From assembly GCF_000213175.1 (NCBI RefSeq), contig NW_009799099.1, positions 3,663,215 to 3,727,214 of the forward strand: a stretch of DNA of 64,000 bases, given 5' to 3'. This DNA comes from Neurospora tetrasperma FGSC 2508 (taxonomy: Eukaryota; Ascomycota; Sordariomycetes; Sordariales; Sordariaceae). Shown piece after piece: positions 9,729-22,730 of the stretch. Below the pieces are notes generated by a model. The model was not told where the DNA came from. It did not search any database and saw nothing but the letters and a program-made list of their open reading frames with translations. The position numbers and the translations under genes were made by a program. The stretch's first letter is position 1. Every line of letters starts with the position of its first letter.

Positions 9729-12700
9729 TGTACTTCTCACACCACGTTTGGCTTCTGATACCCTTGAAAGTGGGAAGCTGCTTTGTCACCTTCAGTAGAC
9801 CGTTGAGGCTTTTTGTGCTCGGTTTCTTTTGCAACTGGCAGGTGTATAGCCCACCTTCTTCCCGGTGGGATGAGTTGGGACAAGGAACGATGTGAAGGAA
9901 AAGGAGATATACAAGCCTCGGCGCCCTTTTATCTCAATTGAGGCGCTGGGTGCTTGACGAAGACATGAAGAAAACGGACATAACACAGGAAGATCTAATA
10001 AAAGGCGCAACTTGACCCAAGCGAGTATTATATCTCGCATCCGGACTTTTCGGTCGTGTCTGTAAGTGTGAACAATATATCAGTGAACTTTGCTTACGTG
10101 CGGGGAGACAGTGCGATCAAAATTGTTCCTGGCGGTCACCACATTTAACGATCATGCGAATCAGAGTCTCAAATCCTACTTTTCTCTGCTACCATTACCA
10201 AAGCCTTGGTACGCCGAATCCTGGACCGTTACTTGGCCCCCTGGCCTAACACCCGTCTACGCACTTCGATTGGTCAGCTAGGGTTGGAGTGGCAAAACCA
10301 AGACTTACCTGATGGAAAATGAACATGGGGGGGGATTTTGCCCGGTATTGTATATCGCGCAAGGGAGAAAGGACGGAGATGTCTCCGTTTAGCAGGTATT
10401 CAGCATATACGGAATATGCCGTGCCGTTGAAGTCGACGGTGCGATGCGGTGGGACGTCTACTGTGGTTGCGAGCCAAATAGAACCCCCTTGTAAATGTAC
10501 CGAGCACGAATCATCACAAGCAAAACTTCACTGTTTCTGTACAGGGCACTGTGTGGTTAGCGATCGTCAGTCAGCTACCTGGCCCATGGGTTTTCCTTAC
10601 CTACCCATCAAAGTGGTTCCAAGAAAAGACTACACACGGGCTTACCGAAAAAAAAGTGGTCGTATGTGTACTGTTTTTTTCTCTCCTCTCCCTTGGAACC
10701 ACCTGCCATCTCATCATAGTATCTCATCTATAGGATTCCGAGAGTCTTACCATTGGGCGGGGGGCGATGTTATAGTCCGGCATCGATTCGGTTTGGAGGC
10801 TTTCTCCTTAACTGATTGATATCCAAGTTGGACATCATGATGCTTCCTTCCTCTCACGCAGTCATTGCGTTTCTCTGCTACCGCTCCGCCACACATCGCT
10901 GATGCGCATGCTCAACAGGACGACGGGCAAGACAGACATGGATGTCCGGTAATCCACATCCACCCTCGAATCCGGTCCGATTTCGATCAAAGTTTTTGCA
11001 ACCGCGTGCTCAAAAACGGTAGTGAGGTAGTGTAGTGTGGGAGTGCGACATAATACAGTGTGCCGGTAGGTCTGTTGGAAACTCACTTCCTTGTTCTACA
11101 CACTGCTCAAGGATGTCCAGGGCTTGTTCAGAAACGGAAGCGCAAGATCAACTAGGAAGGAGGAGGGAAGCAGGGGAACTTGGGGGGGGACTGTGTACAG
11201 GGTCAGGATGAGTGTGAATGGGATGGTAGACACATGGTAGGGTAGCCATCAAGAAGGTACCGGTACCTACGGGCTGGAGTTCAACAGAGGAAGTACCGAT
11301 ACGAGCAAAGGAACACCCAGGGGTGAGACGGCATCGACGGGGGAAGGGGGGGGGTGTCCATGACGTGACAGCAGCGAAACACGGGAAGTGCCGGTACAGA
11401 GATCGAAAACGGAGAGTGTACTCAAAGTAGCGATACGTACGCGGTACGACTCCTCGACAGCATGTCGGCTTGGATGTCAAGGATACTCGCGGTTTGACAC
11501 ATGGCACGAAGGCACGAAGAAGCGAGGGGCAGTGACTGGGAAGACGGGAGAGACGGGATGGGCGTGAGGACCGGGAAAAGGGAGTAAGGTCTTCTGTCTA
11601 GGGGGATGAACACCTTCACCTCTGGTGCAACGGTATGCTTGTAGTGGCTTTGATGGCATACCATCAGTTGTCGCTCCCTTATCACTGCCATGGCATGGAA
11701 GTCGCATGATCTGATGAGTACCAAGTAAGTCACTCACTATTCCTGGTCCTGGTAACGCTCTGAGCGACTCTGGCCGGAATCACGGCCTATTTACCGGTGC
11801 CGGACACTAAAGTTTTACTACCGACTGTGGAGGAGAAGAAGGGCATGGAACCGATATTTGTAATGATCGAGTTTGTCAGCTTGGCCTTAGACTGGTGGTG
11901 ATGGAATCCCGGATTGAACTCTGATGTTGCCAGTATGAGCAGGGAGGGATCAGAAGCTGCTGGGCATTGGTTTTTCGTGAGTGTGTCTCGGCGTGGAACA
12001 ATGAGGCAGTGTCCTGAAGGTCTTGGTATACTCACGTAAGCCCCTATTGAGATCTTGACGAGAGGTATCCGGGTATGGGATGCGAGTGTCCAATGTGGCT
12101 TACAGCTAGAAGTGTATGGGAAAATTGAGCTGTGAATCCATCTAGACTTCCCCTTTGCTGGCGTATATTGTACGGGCTATAACAGCTGGGAGAGGTTGAG
12201 TAGGTATTGCTACGCCATGGTCATCAGGTATCGCAGAAACTCGAATAGTCGAGTTCCAGGCCTGCAGGAAATGTCCTAGCCCAGCCAAAGTTCTGTCGAT
12301 TCTATTCATTGAGACCAGCATGCTTGGCTCATTATAGGGTGTTTACTGGAGAATTGTACAGTCTGTTGCGTTAACTCTACCTCAATCATCATGTAGCAGA
12401 GTCGGAAAAGTTTCTGCAGGTCTGGAATACGAGTTGCCGAATTCCTATGGGTCTCAGGCTCAAAGAAGACACTACACGGTTGCAACCGAAGCCTATATGA
12501 CACTTTGGTCCGCTTTCATCCATCACCTAGCAAGACGGCGGGCCTCCCGTTATCGAACATTGAAGGCCATGCACTAAATTGCAAGTGGCGAGTGTTACCG
12601 ACCTTCAGTGATAATATAAGTCGAACGAACTGTCACAGGCAACGCCCAAGTGGAGATACTGCTGGAGGTGTAGCACTGTTTCCTGAGAGCTGTGCACTCA

Positions 12701-13081
12701 ATGCTGAGTTGACCAAGGACGAACAGGGGCGCGGATTACATTTGGAAAGATGATCAGTTTGCACCTTCTACCTTTCCCAAGTTCATTCTGCAGCTCTGCA
12801 TGGTGAAAAGTTTTCACGAGTCTGGATGTTCTTTCCACTTACGGCCATCCGGGGGGTAGCCACTGTCAGGGAAAGCGTTTCCTCTTTGACTACCTTATCA
12901 TGGAAGGAGCCGTCAGCTTCCAGTACGGTGAGATAGTACCTTCCATGATGGGTAAAGCAATAATACACTTGTTGGACACTGACAAGAATGAGTGGAGATT
13001 TGAGCAGGGAAGGTGGGCATAGACAAGACGGATGATTGTTGAAAGGTCGCTCCTGATACCGTTTTGAGGCTGCGTTTGTTC

Positions 13082-13100
13082 TTGTACGGTTTCCGTACAA
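13082..13100. repeat. Short inverted repeat
   Basis: Perfect 8-bp arms (13082-13089 and 13093-13100) around a TTT loop. There is no flanking gene, and a chance origin is possible. Confidence 0.4.
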
Positions 13101-15389
13101 CACTTAGAATTCATTCAACCTACTTGACTAACTTAACTCCACTCAACTACCCGACTAAAACTCAATTCGAGGCCCCAAGGCGAGTTGCAACTCAGCCCTG
13201 GATAGTTAGTGGATTGGTGACATTTCTGGGTATAAAAAAAGATCGTATGAGGCCTTGTATACGAAAACCGTACCAGAGCAAACGCAGCCAGTCATATATG
13301 TTACAAGACTTTGCTGGTCTCATAACTGTTGACTCTGGGAGTTACAACCGAGTTACAGCTGACGTTTGGTCACTGTCTTGTCTTATGACTCTGAAAATTG
13401 TTGGTAACTGTTGAGTTAACATAAATTGTAGAGTCGTGACCGAACATAAGCACCTAGGAATCACGCTTCACAGAGTATTTATGGACATAGACAGTTGGAA
13501 ATACAGTGACTTAAGACCCGGTCTGCACTCCCTTGGACGTGAAGCTGATGTATGTTTGATGTTGATGTCCCAGGGCCCTGTAACACGACCACTACCTACT
13601 TCCTTTGTGCCGTATATTCCCGGTAATAGCTCTCTGTCTCAGTAAGTTGCTTTTCCCAAAGTTACGGGGTCATGTATAAATAGGTCTTATCCTCGTCAAT
13701 GCGCAACTAGAGCCTTAACTACACTTAGGCCTGAATATCACACCAAGACAAACGCCATCAGTTCATCCTACTAAAGAGTTTGAGTACACATACCTACATG
13801 TCAATCTACAGATGTTCAGACAAACCACTCAACGATAACTAGGTACATGACAACGCATGTGATGGATTCGAGGCTAAGGCAGGGAAAAGGTTTAGCGAGT
13901 GTCCCAACGTAAATAGACTTCCATTTACACCTATTTTCTGTCAGACGCCCGTATGACATGAAAGACTATACTGCCTCAAATGTCAGCGAGGCTTCGGTAG
14001 ACCTTGTTCTGACATTTATACTCTATAATTGTCCAAGTGCCGCTTGACATGATTGATATTAGAGCATTTTGGCCGACTGTGCACCATATCAAGCAAGTCG
14101 TTAATACTGACCGATGTTAGGATGTCACTCCTCAACCAGCAAGTCACCACGGACTCCGCCACTGCCTTGATTACATTGACAGCATGGTAAATATTGGTGA
14201 TAGGAAACTACTCATTAAAATTTTCCACTATACTTGATGGAATATCCATGCTTTATTGTCCAGTATCAAATTGTAAATAAATCCTTAAGCCGACAATATG
14301 CGGAAACCACCGTGAAATCCGGCCGAGGAGCAGGTAGACTCCAAGTACGTCAGAAGTGTACAGTGATGCCGTACCTACCGCCGGCCGTTTGACCAACACT
14401 CGATGTTCAGCAGGGGTGTTCTTTCCATCGCACTTACCTTGGCTCAAAACTGTGTGTAGTGTAGTCCAAACACCTCAACGTCGAGTATAGAACAATACTT
14501 ACGACTGAACCTGGTAGTAGATACGTACCTCTGTACTCAAACATACGGTACCCTCACTAGTGTATACTATGTCGTCCAAGACTTTAAGGTAACTCAGCTG
14601 GTACTCAACGCGACCTGTGGTATCACCGATCACGGATGGCCAGTCGGTCATGGCCACGGCCCTATTTCCATCACCTGGTCAAAGTCAACCTTTAGCCAGT
14701 TACAACTAGTGTACAATTTCATTTGCAGGCAGGTTAGAGCTAAGTACCCAGTCGGCTAGTCCTCCCAATTCTTACCGACTGACCGGTCTCTCAAGGTCTC
14801 GTTAGGTCTTCTCCCACAGTTTCTCCCACCATCCCGTCCCTTTCCTTCATTTGCCATGTGACAATTTCTTCACCACCCCGGACCACACACCTTGTAGTTC
14901 CTCGATCACATGTCTTGGCAGCAGCAGCCCGGGACCGTGTCGGTGGGCTCGAGGTTGGCAAATTGAGCAGACAGGCGGCATGGGCGTGGGTAGGTAAGCG
15001 GGAATGTTTCCGCTTTCCATGCATATGCCTTTTAGGAGACTAAGGGGACAAAAATGTCTCAGTCGTCTTTTGAGTGGATGTGACGGCGGCGGCGGCACGC
15101 GAGTGGAATGGGAATGAATAGGAATGACCAGTCACTTTGGTCAGGAACACTAGTCTTCTTGCTAGTGTAGTTTGATCCGTGGCCTTGGATTTGGATTTGC
15201 TACACAGTAGGCAAGCCACCATAAGGTAAGGATGACGGTAGGTAACAGCGTATGTAGTGTATGTACTGTGTAATAGTAAGACAAACGGAGATCATGAAAT
15301 TATCAAACGGTACATTTCCACGTACGTATATGATCTCCGTGTCGATAAGGTGTGCGGCGTCGCCGAGGCGACCGGGATCTGCTCTGTTC

Positions 15390-15414
15390 TTTTTTTTTTT
15401 TTTTTTTTTTTTTT
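15390..15414 (+). repeat. Homopolymer T25 tract
   Basis: Twenty-five consecutive T bases in the gene-poor region. It may be nucleosome-excluding DNA or a polymorphic mononucleotide run; its exact length is prone to sequencing error. Confidence 0.9.
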
Positions 15415-16239
15415 CTTCTCTCCAAGTCACCTCCCCCACCCGTGCCCGACCAACGACGATGAGCATGGATGAGTTAGATGACGGGATGTCACGGTAGCCT
15501 CATTCAAACAGAAGGTGTGTGGTTGAACAGAAGACGGGATGTAACCGAGGTTTACCAGGCTGTTGGGCCCGTATTGCGTGACTGAACGAAAAGATTGATC
15601 ACTTACACGATTTTAGTAAGCATGTCAGTTCGCTCAGCCAGCCTTTGCATCTTTCAAGGCTTTCGGTCTTTTATTTCGGTCATCGGGACTGCGGAAAGAT
15701 CTTCTTGATGCTGTCGATGAGTTTTGATAGGTTGATCTGCTTGTCTCAGCGCAGCGGTTGCGGCTCTTCGACTGATGATCATTTCGAAACAAACATCCAC
15801 TGAGATGCTACGGACTGAATGTTGACGTTGGTTGAGGGTGTTCCGTCACTTGCATGATGTACTATTGGTGCTAGGTTCCTTGGGAAATTCATTCAGCTCT
15901 GGAATAGTGTACGTGTGTCTGCATATCTTCGGCGACACATCCATGATTAGGGTGACACGCGTTACGCTCGTAGATGGTACCGTACACTACTACCAGGTTA
16001 ACAGTGTCACTCTTTCGCGAGCCAATTCCTTCCCACGCAAACAGGATCTTGATGATCTAGGCAAGGGTAGGGATACGATACAAGCTGAGATGGAAATACG
16101 GCATGAGATTGAGTAACCGGTCTCACTCATCAGTGAATTGGATGCCTCTCAGCCGAATCATTGCACATTTGAACGGAATAGTTGGTGCAATAATCCCGCT
16201 TGCCAAGAATGACTGTCAACCACTCACCACCTCAGCGGG

Positions 16240-16260
16240 AGTACACTAAAGTAGTGTACT
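16240..16260. repeat. Inverted repeat of AGTACACT / AGTGTACT
   Basis: Perfect 8-bp arms (16240-16247 and 16253-16260) separated by 5 bp. The word AGTGTAC recurs elsewhere in this gene-poor block. Confidence 0.5.
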
Positions 16261-19200
16261 GTCAGCAACATGAACCATCTGCAATCGGCATGTGGCAGTA
16301 GCCGAGGGACAGATGTGCAGGGAGTTATGCAGTTGGGTGGACATGATAGTAGAGCCTCAGGTTCCATTGCTTTTTCTGTCTCAGCCAGAGCAGAAGCAGA
16401 TCCATTTTCAGCTCCAATGGCATGATTTAAGACTTGTAGTTCCGATACGTACCTGTACAAGCAACTTTGCCGTCGTATACACTGTGGGGCCAAGAAGAGC
16501 ACATGGCCTCCGCCGAGCACTCATCTCATTTTGTGCAAGTGCTGACTGCAGGTACATAAGGTCCAGGCCGGGCCGGTTATACATGTAGTGTACACTATAG
16601 TGTACAGTCCTGCTGAACCGGTTGGCGGAAGCTGGATCTTGGGACACGGGCGGACTGCGGATCCGGGGATTGAATCGCAGATCTACGCAGTTCATCCGTC
16701 AGCCACCCGCGCTTGTTTTGTCCAGAAGGGTAAGGTGTTTGATCAGCATGGCTGTGAATGCAGTTCATTGTGAGTGTCAGTGGATGATGAAATTGCCAAA
16801 TGAGAATCGCAAGGCTCGTCGTGGTCTGGCGCTTGTCTTGAATCCGATCCTACCTATAGTCCAAGCTTGCTCGGCGTTCAGTAGATGCAGTCGGCACTAC
16901 AAGGGACAGCAGGGCGTAGGAGACTGGAAGTCAAGAAGCCAGCTGCCTGCCAGCCTCGCGACAGTCGGCAATGGAGCGGAAAACCAGCCGGCCGGTGGGA
17001 GGCAGTTGTTTGAGGTACTGTACTGAGGCACGCGGTTGCAGCGGTTTTTGCAACTTCGGATTGTTGGTTGGCTGCCCAAGATCTGACCTGGAATGGAGTC
17101 AACCGAGCTCGATTACGGTGTGTTGAGGGAGTCGTGAGGATACGTGAAGGGTTGGCGGTTGGGAGACGAGATTTTGCATGTTCCATAGCAAATCATTTGG
17201 TTTTCCGAGATTGACATTGTAAGCTGACTCGACCTTACATCAATGATGCAGTGTCGAAAAGAGTAACCGGCGATCGAGGAGCGGCAGGCAGCAAGAGTAG
17301 AGGTCAGGTCGGTGATGGCATTGTTGCTTGTGCCTTCCTATTCAAGAAGCCATCGCCGGTGCTCGTCCAAACCAAGGCACTACCCTACTCATGGTGAGTC
17401 TGCCGGGAGGGCCCGCGATCGTACCTGCCTATTTTTTGTGGCGGCGTTGTCGTATTGGATCGTGTCGATGCAGGAATTGAGGAAATCGCTAGCCGCGCTC
17501 TTTCTGGCTGATGACATCGGTTGATAGGCTCTTCACTCACTTACGTGTCGGCCATTGATATTCGGCGACATTTTGATCAAGGGCGTTCAAAAAGTCGTCG
17601 GGCATGGCAAAGCCGAACAATGTCGGCGTAAATCACGAGGCGTTTCTTACAGCGGAAGCGGCCCTCCGATGCGTACGCGTTGGAGCAGAAAGAGGAGGGG
17701 GCCCTGGGGATCACGAAATTCCGCGTGTGATCAAGTGAGAACGCGAGTGTGGTGTGCCACGCAGTGAATGATGCGAGGGCTCGCCCGGCGTTCTACGGTG
17801 CTGTTGCGGCGCAGGGGAACGACTTCCGCCCCAGGTCCCCGGATATACGCGCATCCATTGTCATAGGATCTCTCTGCTTTGTGAGCTGACGTTACAACGT
17901 GCCATCGCATCGTCTTCTCTTTTTTCTCGGGCTCCTTCGCTCTGCAACCTCTCCATGTTCGTAAGCTCGATGCTTGATTGGCTGATTGCCAACATCCTTG
18001 GCCTCAACGCCGACTGGTACAGGGCTCATCCAATGCCAGGGCATCAGATTGGCAGGGGGTCCATTTTGAGGTTGCTGCCGTCCTAGGGTCAAAGTATGGT
18101 TGCCAGAAATAGGTCAAAATGCGTATGCCCTCGTTCATTGAAATTTCTCAAGGTGGCTGTTGCGAGTGTTATTCGGTGACTGCCTAGATCCGAGGCGGCC
18201 GTAAAAAGGGTCCTTGGGGCGAGGTGGCTGCGATATGTCGCCGATATAGCCGTAGAAGTCGCCGATTTGAGGACGCCCCAGGGTGTCAACATGACTGTCA
18301 CGGTGTCCCGGTGCCGTGGTCCAGGAAGTGAGTAGTCTATACAGGTGCCGAAAGTGGACAAAGAGGCAGTACAGCCATGTATCTCTCCGGCTCGCTTTTT
18401 TGTCCTGTTGTTGCGAACGATCAATCTACTGACTCCTCTCCGCCCTGGGAGAATGGAAACTGAACATTCTCCACGAGACCCTTTGACCTGGGTCGCTCCG
18501 TTTTCTCTGCTGCGCGCCGTCAGCCATCTCCACCTGATCGAAGTACACCTCTGCCGGCTTGTAATTTGTTCGCGCGGTACCACCAACATGCAATATTCAG
18601 GGTATTGAATGTGAGAGAAGCAGCCATCTTTTGTATGGAAATAAAGTTATTGCCACTACAAAAGTTCACCGCGCTAACCTTTCAAATGCCGGCAGAGGTG
18701 CACATCGGAGGGAGAGGTAGCATGTGTACCTCTACCGTGACCCGACATTTGGTGGCTTGCAAGGTGTGTACTGCGTAGAGGTAGGCACCGTAACGTATAC
18801 TTACATGCGACCGAGTCCCGCTTCAGCCTGCGACGGCGTGCCAAACGCCGCTTTATCTGCCAGAGGCCTGGTCGAGATCTCGGCCGGCCCTTTTTTCCCC
18901 CTTGTGTTTTCCTTCTGTGGGTACGCAAAGCAGCCTTGCGGAATCACGATGGGGCCCATCGACTGGTGAAATATATGTACTGGGCATCGTGTATCTTTCC
19001 CCCCCGGTCTGGTCCGGTCCGCCTCAGGATCCAGTGGTCAAGGGTCCAAAAGCCAAGTTCCCGTTCCGACTAAACGAAACGAACTCCTCTGGGCTCCGTT
19101 CGTGTAAAATACGTGTACCGCGACCCCGTAGCTGCACGCCTCATACGTACTGCTGCCCACCGTACACTAATAATCTAGACCGCATTGTTGGAAGTGGATG

Positions 19201-19730
19201 GTTGGGCTGAACTACCTACCTACTTTCTGCAGCCATCCGCTCGAGGTAGTACACAGCTTCGTCGTTGTTGTTATTGATGATGATGTTGTTGCTGTAGCCG
19301 CCGCCCTGGTCCTCCCCATCGCCCCCCGTTTCCAGTCATCTTGCTAGCTCTTCTGATCTTTTGATGCTGGCACGAAGATACGGTGAATCGAGGATCGCGA
19401 TTGTTGGTATGCGTGCGCTTTCCATCCGGGGGTGTGGTAAAGTGCGTAGCGGCGCTCTTGTAACTTTGGCGATCTTTGTCTATGTGATGCAGTTGCGTGG
19501 GAAACTGAGAAGTTGGCCGAGGGGTTTGGGGGATCGTGTTACGTCGGCTATCTGGTGCACATCGACATGCCCAATGCGACCGCCCGCCTGTCAGGAAGAG
19601 GATGGGCGGAGATTGGGGGGGGGGTTCTAGCGTGGTGCGTTATGTGAATGTGCGATGTCTTGCAGTAGTGGACGGATACCTAGTCTGGACCTGACCAGGG
19701 GCGCGTGTCAAATGGAAGCCGGGCAACTGT

Positions 19731-19754
19731 CGTCCATGTAGCTGTACATGGACG
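19731..19754. repeat. Inverted repeat with 10-bp perfect arms
   Basis: The arm CGTCCATGTA (19731-19740) and its exact complement (19745-19754) flank a 4-nt loop, so the sequence can form a compact hairpin. It could equally be a dyad-symmetric protein-binding site. Confidence 0.6.
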
Positions 19755-21440
19755 TTTTGCGTTCTGCAAACCAGCTGTCTTTTTAGCGTCTCTTTATAGG
19801 GGAGTGCCGGGGCTGCTAATGTCGAAATGCCGACACTGTTTTTGGCAGCGCAGTACTTCGCTTTTCACACTGCCATCCAACGGGCATGACACGCACACCG
19901 ATTCGGATGAAATGTCAACAAAGCAAACCTACTTATCTCGCACCGCGCGGTCAAGGGTTTACCGCCATTAAGCTGGCACGAAAAAAATGGTGAAAACCCC
20001 AAGTGCCAAGTTTGAAGGTGTATGTACACCTATATTATTTCCTGGTACACTACACACCATTCTTCAGCTAGGAGTGTATTTGTCGGAATAATCAACACCG
20101 ACCCAACAGACTGGGTCAGCTAAGGCCCTTGTCCGACCACCCATAATAGTGTAAGCCCCTGAGCCCATGCTGCCCCATCATTGGATCGTGGCATCAGGGG
20201 GTGTAGTGTAGGGAACTAAATTCTCTCGTGCTGATCGATGGTGAATAATGTTTTTTCCGTCCCACCGAGTTCCCACCGCGCTCACGAGGTAATCGGGGGA
20301 GATCCCCTTCGTTCGCTAGCTGAAAGACCAGGTACGAGCCCTGTATCGCCGGCTTTGATGATAAAAAGAGATGGTGAAAAAAAATGGGTAGTGTGGGAAG
20401 GAAGTGCTGCCAATCAGCCGTGAGGGGCTGTTAGTCCCAACTCTTTTCTTATTTCTATTGAACTTGCAACAACGTACTTTCCATAACAAATATGTATAAA
20501 AATAAATCATCGACGGGGGGTATTGCCTAATAGCGCCATACCCGCTAATTCGAGCTATGTACACCTGCTCGGAGGAATGTCATGTCAAAGTAAACTGGCG
20601 TTGATGCTGGTCTGGTAACTTGGGGTTGAACCCAGGCGAGCTAGCTGTACGGGTTGGTGTTTTGGCTGTCCTGATCCACAGAACTCGGCGTCCAGCTAAG
20701 CTTCCACTCTCCCATGTTTGGCCTTAACCCAGTGGTACGTTTCCCCAATAGCTCCATCCACCCAACCGCCGTGTCTCCTGTCTCCCGCCCTACCGAATAT
20801 GGGAGAAATGTGTCAAGGACCACCATACTCTCGGGTCTCTGGATGAGACATGCCTTCGATCATGTAAAGCCTGCGCCCCCCGCATCCGTCATAGGTCATC
20901 ACACAAAGTTCCTCATCCCTTCTCGCCCAAACTATCCCAACCATACATCAAGCTCGACACGGAGCCAGAGATTCATGGGTCATTCCATCACGACCTCGAA
21001 AAGAGAAGTCAAGACAAGATTTCCCCAAGCATTCTCCGCAGTCCGCCTCGCGAGAACCGTAGTATGCGCCCACATCATCCGAACCGTAAAATCTCCAATG
21101 ACCTAGTGCAAAAGCAAGAAACCGCCCTATCCCTTGTTTTTTTTTTCTTTTGAACGCCGGACCGAGTTGGGGAGAAACATGCCTTGATACGTAAGCCACA
21201 CCAATTATACACACAACGTCCAACCAACTCCGGGTCTTGCGACCAAAAGCAACTTCCCAACTCCTTGCGCTGGAGCACGAGACACTTGAAAAAGAAAAAC
21301 CCAACACAGCATGACAATTGGTAACGCCTGGTATCCAGAAGAGATAGCAATGCTTTCCAAGAAGAAAAAGCCATGTCGAGCCAAAATGTTCGCCTTCCAA
21401 TGACCGGATTGGACAGAACGTGAATCACAAGTCATGGCCT

Positions 21441-22730
21441 TCAGCGGCGCTGTGAATCAGGGGCGACACTGTCGTCCCCGGATGACTCCGTTGGTTCGTA
21501 GACGTTCAAGCATTCCGTCAGGACTATTCCCAAGGTTAGCAAGGGTATTCCACTTTTGAAGTGTCTCGGCAGCAGGTGTAACTTACTTTCAATGATTTGT
21601 TCCTCCCAGACGCCATATTGGTAGTCGACGAGACCATGGCGCTCAATTGAGTCGCACAATCTGATAAGCTCCTTCCCCATCTTTTTCAATCCTTCTGCCG
21701 AGATTACGCTCTGTGAGCGCTGTGGTTGTTGGCCAGATTCCGTCATTTCTTTCTGGCGCTGGAGCATACCCAACCAAGCATGATTGAAGTCGTTCCACAG
21801 CTTGATTCTGTCACCATGTAAACTTTGGTCGTCTGAGGTCAGTCCTACCAAGAATTTTACCGTTAGCATGCCTACCATTGCCTAAAACCGGATACGCTGG
21901 AAGCGTCTCAGCTTACCTAGGTCTGCCACATGCGACAAGAGCCAGTCCGAGACACGGATGAGCGAGTCACTAGCCGTGGCCAGGACACCGTTCTGTATGT
22001 TTTGGAATATCTCCTTCAATGCTGTTTGATAAGACGCGTAAGCGTGATCCAGGGTTCCTCCCGCCGGATAATCGTCCTCCATCCTGACGTCGGAGGTTGA
22101 GGTAGCCTGCGCATTCATACCTCCCATACCAGTCATCCCACCAGACGAATAACCTGGCATGCTAGATTGCCCATATACCTGTGCGCTGGAAGGTCCTGTT
22201 TGCGCCTGCAAAGCAGTTGCTGCCGCCGTGTTTGTTGGCTCGCTGGAGAAATACGGGGCAGTGACATCAGTTGCCATCATTTGCAGTGTGGCCGGTTGCC
22301 GTTGAGGGAACTGCTGGCTTGTGTCGTATACCGCGGTGCTCTGTGGCCCGGCGCCTTGGGGTACGTTATACATCAGAGCATTTGGATTGTAGGTGCTAGC
22401 GAAGCCTTGAGTTTGTCGTGTATCAGGCTGGCCATAGTCAGACGGTCCGTGGTGATAACTCATCGCGCCCTGAGGCATGGCGGTCGTGGGAAATCCCGCC
22501 GCCGATGGCTCTTGATAATAACCGCTGTAGCCAGCCGAACCGCTCATTCCTCTGGCCGCTCCTGATGGCGAAGATGTAAGAGGTGCAGCCCGGTACCTAT
22601 CCCCCTGCGCGCCAGCAAAAGACCTCCGCTGCTGCGTCGAGTCATGCAGCGACTGGTGGTAGCGCGGGTTGGGCGCGCCATGAATAGGCGGCTCGTTCTG
22701 CCTCCTCTGGCCCCTGTTGTCCTCCATCAT
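21441..22730 (-). CDS. RfeF-like conserved fungal protein, putative transcriptional regulator
   Basis: Three exons: 22730-21917, 21844-21587 and 21523-21441, giving 384 residues. Both introns (72 and 63 bp) have clean consensus, and splicing restores a continuous conserved stretch. Residues 1 to about 230 are low-complexity and rich in Gly, Gln, Ser, Pro and Tyr. About 235-365 form a helical domain containing YQTALKEIFQNIQNG, SDWLLSHVADLGLTSDDQSLH, RIKLWNDFNHAWLGMLQRQ, MGKELIRLCDSIERHGLVDYQ and GVWEEQIIEILTECL. From memory this matches fungal proteins annotated RfeF-type regulators; that label is recollection, not a search. No zinc finger or homeodomain is visible, so DNA binding is unproven. 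The gene sits alone between two large gene-free blocks, a setting common for developmental regulators. Confidence 0.8.

Larger units (their letters stand above)
9729..21440. other. Large gene-poor region
   Basis: About 11.7 kb in which I can support no gene. ORFs are short (166 codons at most), overlap in many frames and resemble no family, and I found no tRNA or 5S rRNA. The calcineurin B 3' UTR lies at the left end and the 3' end of the RfeF-like gene at the right. The DNA has many short inverted repeats, recurring AGTGTAC/GTACACT and GGTACC words, a T25 tract and GTT/GAT microsatellite DNA near 19263-19292. CpA dinucleotides remain common, so it does not look heavily RIP-mutated. Long UTRs, lncRNAs or small multi-exon genes cannot be excluded by eye. 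Confidence 0.5.

Noticed and set aside
10319-10819. 166-codon ORF in the gene-poor block
   Set aside because: Cys/Ser-rich translation without domain similarity or codon bias; similar lengths arise by chance in GC-balanced DNA.
13100-14560. AT-richer DNA suspected to be a RIP-mutated repeat
   Set aside because: CpA dinucleotides are still frequent, no transposon-like protein remnant is visible in any frame, and no duplicated partner is in the window.
20610-20650. GGTTCAACCCC on the minus strand as a tRNA T-arm
   Set aside because: The flanking bases do not form a 5-bp T-stem and no D-arm or acceptor partner is present.
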